Shown: piece by piece, positions 55,042 to 63,421 of the stretch
Layout of the letters: each line of letters opens with the position of its first letter
How positions within the stretch are numbered: position 1 is the first letter of the stretch
Origin: Ktedonobacter sp. SOSP1-85
Lineage (GTDB): Bacteria; Chloroflexota; Ktedonobacteria; Ktedonobacterales; Ktedonobacteraceae
DNA: 64,000 bases
Assembly: GCF_016587415.1 (NCBI RefSeq)
Contig: NZ_BNJI01000003.1
Coordinates: forward strand, 992,001 to 1,056,000
Direction: 5' to 3'
The notes under the pieces: model-generated
Told to the model about the DNA's origin: nothing
The model's input: the letters and a program-made list of their open reading frames with translations, nothing else
Databases searched by the model: none
Program-made: the position numbers and the translations under genes

Positions 55042-55218
55042 GCCAATCTCTGCTTTCTCACTGATCCCGGCAGAGCCCTCAGCGAACCCACGGTCCGCAC
55101 ACATGTCAGCAATATTCTCTCCAAGCTGCACCTTACCGACCGCACCCAGGCCGCTATTTACGCCCTGCAAAAACGCCTGGTCGCACTTAACGAGGCATTT
55201 GAGGAGGAAGAGGTCTAA
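55042..55218 (+). pseudogene. Remnant of a LuxR/NarL-type helix-turn-helix regulator
   Basis: From 55078 the frame reads LSEPTVRTHVSNILSKLHL, then TDRTQAAIYALQKRLVALNE, ending at TAA 55216-55218. This is the C-terminal DNA-binding half of a LuxR-type regulator. Only residues just before the recognition helix remain upstream, and a stop at 55039 precedes the open frame. No start or ribosome site exists. A 28-bp hairpin overlaps the end, as for functional genes here, so a full regulator once stood here. Confidence 0.75.
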
Positions 55219-55268
55219 GCCAGGAGGTTGCTAACAACGTTGTTAGCAACCTCCTGGCTTAGACCTCT
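55209..55268. terminator. 28-bp perfect hairpin overlapping the LuxR remnant stop
   Basis: Arms 55209-55236 and 55241-55268 pair perfectly around ACGT. The remnant's TAA lies inside the left arm. The same hairpin can terminate the convergent SnoaL-like gene. Confidence 0.75.
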
Positions 55269-55310
55269 GAATTCTAACTCACGCGCTGTGCGAGCTAGAA
55301 AAGACGGGCG

Positions 55311-55769
55311 TTAGGCGCGCTGTGAGCGGGCCGCGACGTGTGTCAGGTGATCGTCGGCATCCTCTTCGGGTGAACCCAGTTGCGCAAGCAGGACACGGTG
55401 ATCAAAAGTGGTGCGCACTTCATGGATCTGACCGTCATAAATGACTAAGTTGTCGATGCGTGGGAGGGCGAAGCGCACGCCGCTGGCGGGAATATCGTGG
55501 AAATCACGCTGGTGGACACCGCTCATGATGGCATAGGCAGCGACCTTCTCGTCATCGGCGATAATGACCTCAATCTTGAACTGAACGTTCAAGGCGCTAC
55601 GAATCTCACTGCTGAAGCCCAGGAAACCCTCAGCACCACGGATGCCATCGGGGGGGCCATAAAAGGCAAAGTCCGAAGCCAGGATCTCATTGGCGACCGC
55701 GCGGTCACCCTTGCTGAAGACATCTTCGAAGAAACGTTTTACCAGTTGCTCGCTCTGCTCTTTGGACAT
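55311..55769 (-). CDS. SnoaL-like polyketide cyclase/ester-cyclase family protein
   Basis: This 152-aa alpha+beta cone protein of the SnoaL/NTF2-like superfamily opens QSEQLVKRFFEDVFSKGD. The family's FYGPPDGIRGAEGFLGF follows, then VHQRDFHDIPASGVRF and EVRTTFDHRVLLAQLG. SnoaL proteins close rings of aromatic polyketides, but many members have other roles. Its place at the left edge of the type II polyketide genes favours the cyclase role. It is on the minus strand with the methyltransferase, apart from the plus-strand core, and may share the latter's divergent promoter region. Confidence 0.8.
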   Translation of the reverse strand: MSKEQSEQLVKRFFEDVFSKGDRAVANEILASDFAFYGPPDGIRGAEGFLGFSSEIRSALNVQFKIEVIIADDEKVAAYAIMSGVHQRDFHDIPASGVRFALPRIDNLVIYDGQIHEVRTTFDHRVLLAQLGSPEEDADDHLTHVAARSQRA

Positions 55770-55829
55770 AAAGCTTAGATACCCTTTCCAGGTACTACCT
55801 AATTAAGAAGGTAGAAACGCCATACTTCC

Positions 55830-56528
55830 TTATTGGGAAGAGACAACACTGCCAGGGGCAGTTTTGCGATAGCTCGCGGTATAAGACCACCAGGGGATGC
55901 CCACATATCCGGCATCCTCCAGCCCAGCCGCTTCGGCACACCTGCGCACCATACCTGGCAGGCAGAAATCAGGGTCGCAGAGTTGCTCTGTGACCGATAC
56001 TACACCTCCCACTTTGAGCACACGCGCACACTCGCGGAAGAACGCCACTGGATACGGAAGCTCGCCCACGACCGTCACCAGGAAGACCATGTCAAAGCTC
56101 CCCTCGGGCAGAGGCATATGGCAACCATCTGCTTGAATGATCTCCACATTGCCCACCTCTTCCCGCTCCAGGCGCTGGCGCAGCAGTTCAATCATCTTCG
56201 ATTGCACCTCCACACACGTGACGCTGCCAGCGCTTTTGCCCGCAGCCACACGACGCGCCAGGACGGTCGTGAAGAGTCCCGGCCCCGGCCCGATCTCCAG
56301 GACGCGCATACCCGTTGCCACGCCCGCGTGCTCTACGATGTGCTCCGGGGAGCCAAAGAGTTTGCGCCTGAGCGGGGCATCCAGGTATGGCGCGATTTCA
56401 GGGGGCATGGGTTCCGGGTGAAGCCTGCGCCTGATACGGAGAAATACCTGGCCAGTAATAAAAATGCTTACGAGGCATAAGAGCACAATCCCTAACCCTC
56501 GTAACCACCTGGCTGCAAATAGGCGCAT
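55830..56528 (-). CDS. Class I SAM-dependent methyltransferase, N-terminally anchored
   Basis: This 232-aa protein begins with one hydrophobic helix (GIVLLCLVSIFITGQVFL), followed by a Rossmann methyltransferase domain. Motif I is VLEIGPGPGLFT near residue 75, the acidic residue lies in VTCVEVQSK, motif IV is DMVFLVTVVGEL, and VLKVGGVVSVTE follows. A membrane anchor suits a hydrophobic substrate. It is directly upstream of the SnoaL-like gene, 60 bp apart, and probably tailors the polyketide product or a related lipid. The substrate is inferred from context only. Confidence 0.82.
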   Translation of the reverse strand: MRLFAARWLRGLGIVLLCLVSIFITGQVFLRIRRRLHPEPMPPEIAPYLDAPLRRKLFGSPEHIVEHAGVATGMRVLEIGPGPGLFTTVLARRVAAGKSAGSVTCVEVQSKMIELLRQRLEREEVGNVEIIQADGCHMPLPEGSFDMVFLVTVVGELPYPVAFFRECARVLKVGGVVSVTEQLCDPDFCLPGMVRRCAEAAGLEDAGYVGIPWWSYTASYRKTAPGSVVSSQ

Positions 56529-56780
56529 AACTACCCTTTTCCCAATGAAAACTATTAAAAATAGAGCAAAGTTATACGAGATTCTTTACTTATTTTTAAT
56601 ATTTTTTGCGTATCTCAATGCGTTCTTATTTCTATTGTAACTCTTCACTTTTAACTCTATATAGGCATATACCACAACTTTTAGTGCATATTTTTGTTAC
56701 TAAGTGCGATCGCTTTGTGATTGCTATCTATACTGAAATATAAGAGCAATACAGGTAACAATTGGAAAGGATAATTTTCG

Positions 56781-58079
56781 ATGAGTAAAGCGTTGTCGGA
56801 GCGGCCACAGGTTCAGGAGTTTTCCGCGCAGCAGGAGAACATACATGAGATTAAGAAGACGACCTGCTGTATCGTGGGGGCGGGGCCAGCCGGAGCCTTT
56901 CTCGCCCTGCTGCTCGCGCGTCAGGGGGTGCCTGTCATACTACTTGAGGCGCATAAAGACTTTGCGCGCGAGTTTCGTGGCGATACCATTCATCCATCTA
57001 TTCTGGAAGAGATGCAGAAGCTCGGCCTGGCTGAGCGCCTGCTCCAACTCCCCCATACCAGGGCCTATAACGTCCAATTCCATATGGGAGAGAGGCAGCT
57101 TACCTTTGACGATTTTCGTCGCCTAAAATCGCCCTACCCCTATATTATGAAGCTCTCACAGGTCAGATTTCTCAATTTCCTGGTGGAAGAGGCCAGGCAA
57201 TACCCTCACTTTCAGCTCGTGATGGGGGCGCGCGTCGAGCGCCTGCTGGAAGAGGAGGGAAACATCCATGGCATACGCTATCGCACGCCCGAGGGCGAGG
57301 TGGAGGTACAGGCCACGCTGACCATCGGCGCGGATGGACGCTTCTCCTGGACGCGGCGCCTCGCACATATGGCGCCCATTACACTCTCGCCACCACTGGA
57401 CTTCCTCTGGTTCCATCTCCCACGCCATGAGAGCGATCCACACTCTGAAGCAGTCGAACTGCATTTCGCGCCCGGCATGTTTATCATCCTCCTGGATCGC
57501 GGCGATAAATGGCAGGTCGGTTGCGCCATTAGCAAAGGAACCTATCAGCAGGTGAGGCAGGCGGGCATTGAAGCGCTTCAGCGAGAGGTGGAGAGCTGCG
57601 TCCCCTGGTTCGCTGATCGCGTTGAGCACCTGGATAGCTGGAAGCAGGTCTCGCTGCTCTCGATTGAATCCAGCCGCCTGGAGCGCTGGCATCGCCCTGG
57701 TCTCTTGCTTATTGGGGACGCGGCACACGTCATGTCGCCCATCGGCTCCGTCGGCATCAATCTGGCCATTCAGGACGCAATTGCGGCAGCCAATCTGCTC
57801 ACCAGGCCCCTGCTAGACCAAACACTCAGCGAGAGCGATCTGGCCGCTGTACAGCGCAGGCGCGAATTACGTACACGCATTGCCCAGGGCTGGGTTGGCC
57901 TGATCCAGCAACAGATCGTCAAGTCTCTCAATGCACGCATGCCTTTCCAACTACCGCCAATCGCCCGCCTGCTGCTACGCGCTCCCGTGATTGGTACGAT
58001 TCCTACGCGCATCACAGCCCTCGGCTGCTGGCAAGAACGCATCAAACCACGCTTGCTGCGACCCGCGTCAAAATTGTAG
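56781..58079 (+). CDS. FAD-dependent monooxygenase of the polyketide cluster
   Basis: This 432-aa aromatic hydroxylase-type flavoprotein has the motif CCIVGAGPAGAFLALLLARQ near residue 33. The DG motif is IGADGRFSWTRRLAH and the GD motif GLLLIGDAAHVMSPIGSVG. In type II systems such enzymes add oxygen to the aromatic product. It is a paralogue of the gene at 48367-49587. It is divergent from the methyltransferase and SnoaL-like genes. Its TAG stop comes from the GTAGGG end of a dispersed repeat, so the C-terminal end may have been trimmed by that insertion. Confidence 0.92.
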   Translation: MSKALSERPQVQEFSAQQENIHEIKKTTCCIVGAGPAGAFLALLLARQGVPVILLEAHKDFAREFRGDTIHPSILEEMQKLGLAERLLQLPHTRAYNVQFHMGERQLTFDDFRRLKSPYPYIMKLSQVRFLNFLVEEARQYPHFQLVMGARVERLLEEEGNIHGIRYRTPEGEVEVQATLTIGADGRFSWTRRLAHMAPITLSPPLDFLWFHLPRHESDPHSEAVELHFAPGMFIILLDRGDKWQVGCAISKGTYQQVRQAGIEALQREVESCVPWFADRVEHLDSWKQVSLLSIESSRLERWHRPGLLLIGDAAHVMSPIGSVGINLAIQDAIAAANLLTRPLLDQTLSESDLAAVQRRRELRTRIAQGWVGLIQQQIVKSLNARMPFQLPPIARLLLRAPVIGTIPTRITALGCWQERIKPRLLRPASKL

Positions 58080-58126
58080 GGTCCATGCTGGCATGGACTT
58101 TTAGGCCGAGCAAGCTCTACCCCTAC
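58076..58126. repeat. GTAGGG-type dispersed repeat, short copy
   Basis: GTAGGGTCCATGCTGGCATGG at the left (58076-58096) is opposed by CCCCTAC at 58120-58126. It is a shortened relative of 25032-25115 and 51696-51778. It supplies the monooxygenase's stop codon. Confidence 0.55.
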
Positions 58127-58130
58127 ACAG

Positions 58131-58157
58131 CCTGTGTACGCTACTTGCGTACACAGG
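58131..58157. repeat. 11-bp hairpin with GCGTAC core
   Basis: CCTGTGTACGC (58131-58141) pairs with GCGTACACAGG (58147-58157) around a 5-nt loop. It shares CTACTTGCGTAC with 18671-18695. The remainder of the gap to 58397 is AT-rich and shows no gene; TATACT at 58276-58281 may be the cupin gene's -10. Confidence 0.5.
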
Positions 58158-58397
58158 CATTAGCGAACATGGACGAAAGTCATGAAACTTTACCTCTTTC
58201 TTTCCAGCAATTTGTTAGTGCAAACTACTCATAACTAGTTATAAGGTAATTGAATATTTATTTTCTACCGTACTCTATACTTAACTCAACAGGACATAAG
58301 AAGCGCGTGACGCGAGATCAAGTCAGATCTAATATGTTCTCAGTTCTTAGTCCTTAAATAATAGTAGACGGTATGCATTCAAGAAAGGATTACTACA

Positions 58398-58814
58398 ATG
58401 AAACACCTTCGTTCTCAGGATGTCCCAACCGATATCGTTCGCGAGCCAGGTGCCAAGCAGGCCACCATTAAGCGTCTCATTGACACTACCGATGGTGCGG
58501 ACCGCTTCGTCCTTAGCCTCTTCGAGGTCATGCCCAATGGCTCAACCCCCCCTCACTACCATGAGTGGGAGCATGAAATTTTCATCCTCGAGGGTTCGAT
58601 GACGCTGCAGTTGCCGCAGGAGAAGCGCGACGTGAAGCTCAACGCTGGCGATGTTATCTTCATCCCTCGCAACGAGCCCCATGGCTTCATTACTGGTGGT
58701 GATGAGACCTGCCGCTTCCTGGTTGTCGCTCCCACGGAGCGCCCGCCCATCCGCAACTACTTCCTGACCGAGGAGCCATACCAGTACGAGGAGACCGCTG
58801 GTCATCGTCGCTAG
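58398..58814 (+). CDS. Cupin-domain protein
   Basis: This 138-aa single-domain cupin has motif 1 PPHYHEWEHEIFILEG (two His and a Glu as metal ligands) and motif 2 IFIPRNEPHGF (fourth ligand His). AAAGGA precedes the ATG. In polyketide clusters small cupins act as cyclases, aromatases or oxygenases, and this one is likely one of the ring-closing enzymes. That is inference from position. A GC-rich imperfect hairpin (58851-58888) follows, so it may be a separate transcript from the cyclase gene. Confidence 0.85.
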   Translation: MKHLRSQDVPTDIVREPGAKQATIKRLIDTTDGADRFVLSLFEVMPNGSTPPHYHEWEHEIFILEGSMTLQLPQEKRDVKLNAGDVIFIPRNEPHGFITGGDETCRFLVVAPTERPPIRNYFLTEEPYQYEETAGHRR

Positions 58815-58994
58815 TTCCGGCCTTAACAGTCAAACTATATATAACTAACCAGGCCTCCTCCTCTCCTCTTCTCTAAGGGGGGAGGCCTCCCAATCCATCT
58901 CTTATTCATCCATCACTTTTATCCGTACCAGAAGCGTCTATGGCTACCCACTGGCTATGCCTTCACATTGTTTGCATTGTTTGAGAGCTACATT

Positions 58995-59819
58995 ATGCCG
59001 CAGATTATTGACTTAAGCTTGCCTATTGAGCCCCATCCACGCGACCCAAACTTTGGAGGGATACGCACGACCGATCACACCACGGGCGGTGACCAGATCT
59101 GGCGCGCGCTCTTCTTCCCCAAGAAGGCATCCCTGCGCAAGAGGCTCAATGGCTTCCGGCGCTACCTGCGCCTGCGCCATAAGGCGAATCGCCACAGTTT
59201 TCCTGATGGCAAGTTTCTCAGCAACGAGGTCTACACGATCTCGGTGCATTGTGGAGCGCACTTTGACGCACCCTATCACTTCGGTCCCGAATGTGAAGGG
59301 AAGCCGGCCCGCCGTATTCACGAAGTCCCGCTTGAATACTGCTTTGGGCATGGCGTTGTGCTGGACCTCTCGCACAAGGACCCCAGGTCCGCCATTACGG
59401 TCGCCGATCTGCAAGAAGCCCTGGTGCGCGCCAATTATGAATTACAACCCAAGGATATTGTTCTCATACGCACGGATTCCGATAAATTGTGGCCTCGACC
59501 AGAGTATTTCTCGGCTCACCCGGGAATGACGCTGGAGGCGACTCGCTGGCTTGTGGAGAAAGGCATCAAGGTCATTGGCATCGATACCAACGGCTTCGAT
59601 CTCCCCTTCATGGAGATGGTTCAGTCCTATCTCGCGACCGAGGATTCGGAGAAGCTCTGGCCCACACATATGTATGGGCGAGAGCGCGAATACTTCCACA
59701 TGGAGCGGCTAGCGAATCTGCACCTCCTGCCGAAATCTCATGGCTTCCAGGTTGCCTGCTTTCCCATCGCGCTTCGCGATGCCGGTGCCTCCTGGGTTCG
59801 TGCTGTAGCGATTGTGTGA
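58995..59819 (+). CDS. Cyclase-family metal-dependent hydrolase (kynurenine-formamidase-like)
   Basis: This 274-aa protein of the swivelling-hydrolase/cyclase family begins PQIIDLSLPIEPHP, the family N-terminus. The metal motif is SVHCGAHFDAPYHFG (HxxxHxD-like), and the downstream IGIDTNGFDLP is also typical. Relatives include formamidases, isatin hydrolases and polyketide cyclases of actinobacterial aromatic clusters. In this setting a cyclisation step is probable. The ATG at 58995 is favoured because it starts the conserved strand; the ribosome site is weak. It stands 19 bp from the methyltransferase gene. Confidence 0.85.
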   Translation: MPQIIDLSLPIEPHPRDPNFGGIRTTDHTTGGDQIWRALFFPKKASLRKRLNGFRRYLRLRHKANRHSFPDGKFLSNEVYTISVHCGAHFDAPYHFGPECEGKPARRIHEVPLEYCFGHGVVLDLSHKDPRSAITVADLQEALVRANYELQPKDIVLIRTDSDKLWPRPEYFSAHPGMTLEATRWLVEKGIKVIGIDTNGFDLPFMEMVQSYLATEDSEKLWPTHMYGREREYFHMERLANLHLLPKSHGFQVACFPIALRDAGASWVRAVAIV

Positions 59820-59838
59820 TTGTGTAAAAAGGGGAATC

Positions 59839-60870
59839 ATGGTACTGCAAATTTCCAATCAAGAGTTGCTCGCGCCCTACCTACAGGTACCGATTGCCGC
59901 GCCACTCTTAGACATCAACTTCGGCTTTGCTCGAGCCAGAGTCCTTGATACAGCAATTGAGCTCAAGCTCTTTACGCACATCGCGGGGGGAGCACACACC
60001 TGCTCCGCGCTGGCCACGGTCGCGGGCTGCAACGCCCAGGCGCTACAGGGCTTGCTCGATGCCCTGGTGGGACTCGAGCTCCTCCAGCGGAAGCGCGAGG
60101 CCTACAGCTTAAGCGCACTCGCGGCAGTCTACCTGGTAGAGGGGCAGCCGGGCTATATCGGCTCCCACCTGAGCGCGGTCATGGAGCAATGGGATACCTG
60201 GGGCAACCTCACCGAGGTCATGCGCACAGGCAAGAAGAAGTTGCGGCGAGACTGGGGTTCACCCGAGGGCCGTGAGCAAGACCCTGGCATGTTCACACAC
60301 CTCTTCCCGCTGGTCTTTCCGGCAGCCTGGCAGGCTGCCTCACAGCTAGATACCGAGCTACAAGGGCGTGTGCTCGATGTCAGCGCGGGCAGCGGAGCCT
60401 GGAGCATTGCCACAGCGTTACGTCATCCACAGGTCGAGATCATCGCGCGCGACGAGCCAGGTCTCCTCCCAGACCTACATGAACAGGTCTCACGGTTTGG
60501 TCTGCAAGAGCGTATCCTTCTTCAACCCACACAGTTGGAGCTACGCTCGCTGCCTTCCGAGAGCTTTAGCCTGGTTATTGTTGGTCACGTATGCCGCTTT
60601 AAGGGAGCGCGCAAGAGCCAGGCCCTCTTACGCGAATGTTATCGCCTGCTCCAACCAGGCGGAAAACTGCTCCTAGCCGATGTCATGCCCAATGATGAGC
60701 GAACCGGGCCAGCGGCGGCCCTGATGATTGGTCTGAGCCTCTTCCTCAATTCCCAGGAAGGCGGCGTGTTCACCACGACCCAGTTCCATACATGGTTACG
60801 AGCCACTGGTTTTGAACAGATAAAAGAACTGAGAATAGGGCCACTCCCCTTGCTCTTAGCTTCGAGGTAA
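59839..60870 (+). CDS. O-methyltransferase-like SAM-dependent methyltransferase
   Basis: This 343-aa protein has an N-terminal winged-helix dimerisation domain (ARVLDTAIELKLFTHIAGG; AGCNAQALQGLLDALVGLEL) and a Rossmann domain with motif I VLDVSAGSGAWS near residue 180. This is the architecture of plant-type and polyketide-tailoring O-methyltransferases. The usual His base is not obvious. AAAGGGGAAT precedes the ATG. It ends 5 bp before KS-alpha, so it belongs to the core operon and probably methylates a phenol of the product. Confidence 0.87.
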   Translation: MVLQISNQELLAPYLQVPIAAPLLDINFGFARARVLDTAIELKLFTHIAGGAHTCSALATVAGCNAQALQGLLDALVGLELLQRKREAYSLSALAAVYLVEGQPGYIGSHLSAVMEQWDTWGNLTEVMRTGKKKLRRDWGSPEGREQDPGMFTHLFPLVFPAAWQAASQLDTELQGRVLDVSAGSGAWSIATALRHPQVEIIARDEPGLLPDLHEQVSRFGLQERILLQPTQLELRSLPSESFSLVIVGHVCRFKGARKSQALLRECYRLLQPGGKLLLADVMPNDERTGPAAALMIGLSLFLNSQEGGVFTTTQFHTWLRATGFEQIKELRIGPLPLLLASR

Positions 60871-60875
60871 AAGAA

Positions 60876-62156
60876 ATGCGCAAAGTTGTCTTGACAGGAT
60901 TAGGTGTTGTCAGTCCGCTTGGTATCGGCAAAGAACAATACTGGCAGGGATTATCTGCTGGTCGCAGCGCGACAAAACACCTCTCACAGGTAACCAGTTG
61001 TCAGTTGTTTGAGAAATTTGATTTCGCCTCGCAGGTTGTCTCCGAGGTCGATAACTTCGATCCCGCACAGCTTGGGCTTCCCCGCGAGGTACAGAACCTG
61101 GACCGCTTTATCCAGTTCGCAGTCGCGGGAGCCATGCAGGCCGTCGCGGATGCAAAACTTGATGTGAAGTCCATCGACAGCGACCGGGCCGGTATCGCCC
61201 TCTCAACCGCGATCTGTGGCACACGCCAGATGGAGTCAGAGTTTATCAAGGTCACCAACCTGGGACGCGAAGAGATCGATCCCAGCAAGGTCAGCCCCAA
61301 CCTCTTCCTGGCCTCAATGTCAAATACACCGGGTATTCTGATCTCCGCGCTCATGGGTCTGCAAGGCCCATGCGTGACACTCTCGACTGGCTGCATTGGC
61401 GGACTCGACGCCATTGGCTATGCCTTTGAAACTATTCAGAATGGCGACGCGGACATCATGCTCACGGGTGCCAGCGAGGCGCCGATTACGCCGGTAACCA
61501 TCGCCTCCTTTGAGATCATTCACTGCCTCTCGCAGCGCCATAACGACCAGCCGCAGCACGCCTCCCGTCCCTTCGATGGCAAGCGCGATGGCTTCGTGCT
61601 CGCCGAAGGCTGTGGCGTCCTGGTTCTGGAAGAGTTGGAGCACGCTAAACGTCGTGGAGCGCATATCTACGCCGAGATCACAGGCTTCGCCAACACCTCC
61701 AACGCCTTGCATATGACCGACCTCCTCTCCGATGGGAATGACCTCGCCCGCGCCATCAACAGCGCGATTGAGCAAAGCGGCATCCAGCCAACGGAGATCG
61801 ACTACGTCAACGCGCACGCCAGCTCGACGACGCAGAATGATAGCTGCGAGACGAGTGCGATCAAAATGGCCCTGGGCGATCACGCATACAAGATTCCGGT
61901 CAATGGTACCAAGTCCATGCAGGGACATGCCCTTTCAGCGGCCAGCGCCATGGAGGTCGTCACCTGCGCCCTGAGCCTGGAGCACCACTATATCCATCCT
62001 ACCATCAATTATGAAGAGCGCGATCCCCTCTGCGACCTTGACTACGTGCCCAACCAGGGGCGCCCCTGGAATGGTGATATCATCCTCACCAACGCCAGTG
62101 GCTTCGCCGGGCTACACGCATCAATGGTTCTGAGAGCAGCGCCAGGAGAGAAGTAA
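60876..62156 (+). CDS. Type II polyketide ketosynthase alpha (KS-alpha)
   Basis: This 426-aa condensing enzyme has the complete Cys-His-His triad: Cys173 in LSTGCIGGLDA, His314 in VNAHASST and His351 in MQGHALSA. It joins malonyl units on an acyl carrier protein as a heterodimer with the KS-beta encoded next. FabF-type enzymes look similar, but the adjacent KS-like gene lacking the Cys identifies a KS-alpha/KS-beta pair. Its stop overlaps the KS-beta start by one base, ensuring coupled translation. Confidence 0.93.
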   Translation: MRKVVLTGLGVVSPLGIGKEQYWQGLSAGRSATKHLSQVTSCQLFEKFDFASQVVSEVDNFDPAQLGLPREVQNLDRFIQFAVAGAMQAVADAKLDVKSIDSDRAGIALSTAICGTRQMESEFIKVTNLGREEIDPSKVSPNLFLASMSNTPGILISALMGLQGPCVTLSTGCIGGLDAIGYAFETIQNGDADIMLTGASEAPITPVTIASFEIIHCLSQRHNDQPQHASRPFDGKRDGFVLAEGCGVLVLEELEHAKRRGAHIYAEITGFANTSNALHMTDLLSDGNDLARAINSAIEQSGIQPTEIDYVNAHASSTTQNDSCETSAIKMALGDHAYKIPVNGTKSMQGHALSAASAMEVVTCALSLEHHYIHPTINYEERDPLCDLDYVPNQGRPWNGDIILTNASGFAGLHASMVLRAAPGEK

Positions 62157-63421
62157 TGAAAAAGGTTGTCATCACAGGTATCGGGTGTATCACACCCGCG
62201 GGAATAGGCATGGACGAGCTATGGGAGCGCGCTCGTTCGGGAGAGGCCTGCACACAAACCATTGACCGCTTCAATCCCGCGCGCTACCAGTGTCAGGTCG
62301 CGGGCCAGGCCAACACCTTTGACGCGCAACAGGAGCTGCCAGCGCGCACCGTCAAACGCACGGACCGCTTTACGCACCTGGCCCTCGCCACGGTCAACCA
62401 GGCCCTGGCGGACGCTCGCCTGAGTGTGGATGCCGAGAACGGCGTTCGCCCGGAGCGAGTCGCTGTCATGGTCGGCAACGTTCTCGGCGGCTGGGAGTTC
62501 GCCGAGCGCGAACTGCGCGAGTTGTGGCGCGACGGCGCACGCGAGGTCAGCCCCTACCAGGCCACGGCCTGGTTCCCCGCGGCGCCCCAGGGCAATATCT
62601 GCATCAACCTGGGCATCAAAGGGCCAGCACGTACCTTTGTCTCTGACCGTGCCAGCGGCGCCTACGCACTCATTCATGGCGCAGACGTCATTCGCCGTGG
62701 CCAGGCCGACGTGGTTATCGCGGGCGGCACCGAAGCGCCGCTCTCACCCTACGCCTGGCTCTGCTGCCAGACCGCAGGCTATCTCACCCGCCACGGCAAC
62801 AAGCAGCCAGGCGCGGCCTATCGCCCCTTTGAGCGCAAACACACCGGAACCGTCCTCGGCGAAGGCAGTTCCTTCCTGATTCTGGAAGAGCTGGAACATG
62901 CACAGCGCCGTGGCGCAACCATCTATGGCGAGCTCAAGGGCTGGGCGGTCGGCAGCGATGGCTATATCCCGCTCTACACCGTTGAGCCGCATGGCTACAT
63001 CCTGGCTAAGACCATCCAGAAGAGCCTGCGCCACGCAGACCTGGAGGCTGGACAGGTCGACGCCATCTTCGCTCATGGCTCCGGCATTCCAGTAGAGGAT
63101 ATGACCGAGGCCTACGCCTTCAAGGATACCTTTGGCGCACGCAGCCAGGATGTCCCGGTTACAGCTCCTAAGTCCGCCATCGGGCATATGCTTGGCGCGG
63201 CAGCCCCAGCAGACGTAGCTCTGGCCCTACGCGCCATGGCGAAGAAGGAGCTTCCGCCCACTGCCAACCTGGATCAGCCAGCGCCCGGTTTTGACCTGAA
63301 CTTCGTGCGCGGCAATGCCCAGAAACTGGAATCCTTCCGGAACACCCTCGTCGTCTCACGCGGATTTGGAGGAGTGAACGCATGTATGGTAGTGAGCGCC
63401 TGGTCGGCAACCGTGGCCTGA
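62156..63421 (+). CDS. Type II polyketide KS-beta / chain-length factor
   Basis: This 421-aa KS homologue has the position of the active-site Cys replaced: VSDRASGAYAL has Arg165 where KS-alpha has Cys173. Actinobacterial chain-length factors usually have Gln here, so Arg is unusual. The rest of the thiolase fold is intact (KSAIGHMLGAAA, SRGFGGVNA). It pairs with KS-alpha to set chain length and may decarboxylate malonyl-ACP. Its last 40 bp overlap the phosphopantetheinyl transferase gene. Confidence 0.92.
   Translation: MKKVVITGIGCITPAGIGMDELWERARSGEACTQTIDRFNPARYQCQVAGQANTFDAQQELPARTVKRTDRFTHLALATVNQALADARLSVDAENGVRPERVAVMVGNVLGGWEFAERELRELWRDGAREVSPYQATAWFPAAPQGNICINLGIKGPARTFVSDRASGAYALIHGADVIRRGQADVVIAGGTEAPLSPYAWLCCQTAGYLTRHGNKQPGAAYRPFERKHTGTVLGEGSSFLILEELEHAQRRGATIYGELKGWAVGSDGYIPLYTVEPHGYILAKTIQKSLRHADLEAGQVDAIFAHGSGIPVEDMTEAYAFKDTFGARSQDVPVTAPKSAIGHMLGAAAPADVALALRAMAKKELPPTANLDQPAPGFDLNFVRGNAQKLESFRNTLVVSRGFGGVNACMVVSAWSATVA

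Noticed and set aside
55833..56480. Plus-strand 215-aa frame opposite the methyltransferase
   Set aside because: The minus-strand protein has clear SAM-binding motifs; the plus-strand translation has no recognisable features.
61320..61928. Minus-strand 202-aa frame inside KS-alpha
   Set aside because: It is antisense to the condensing enzyme with its full catalytic triad.
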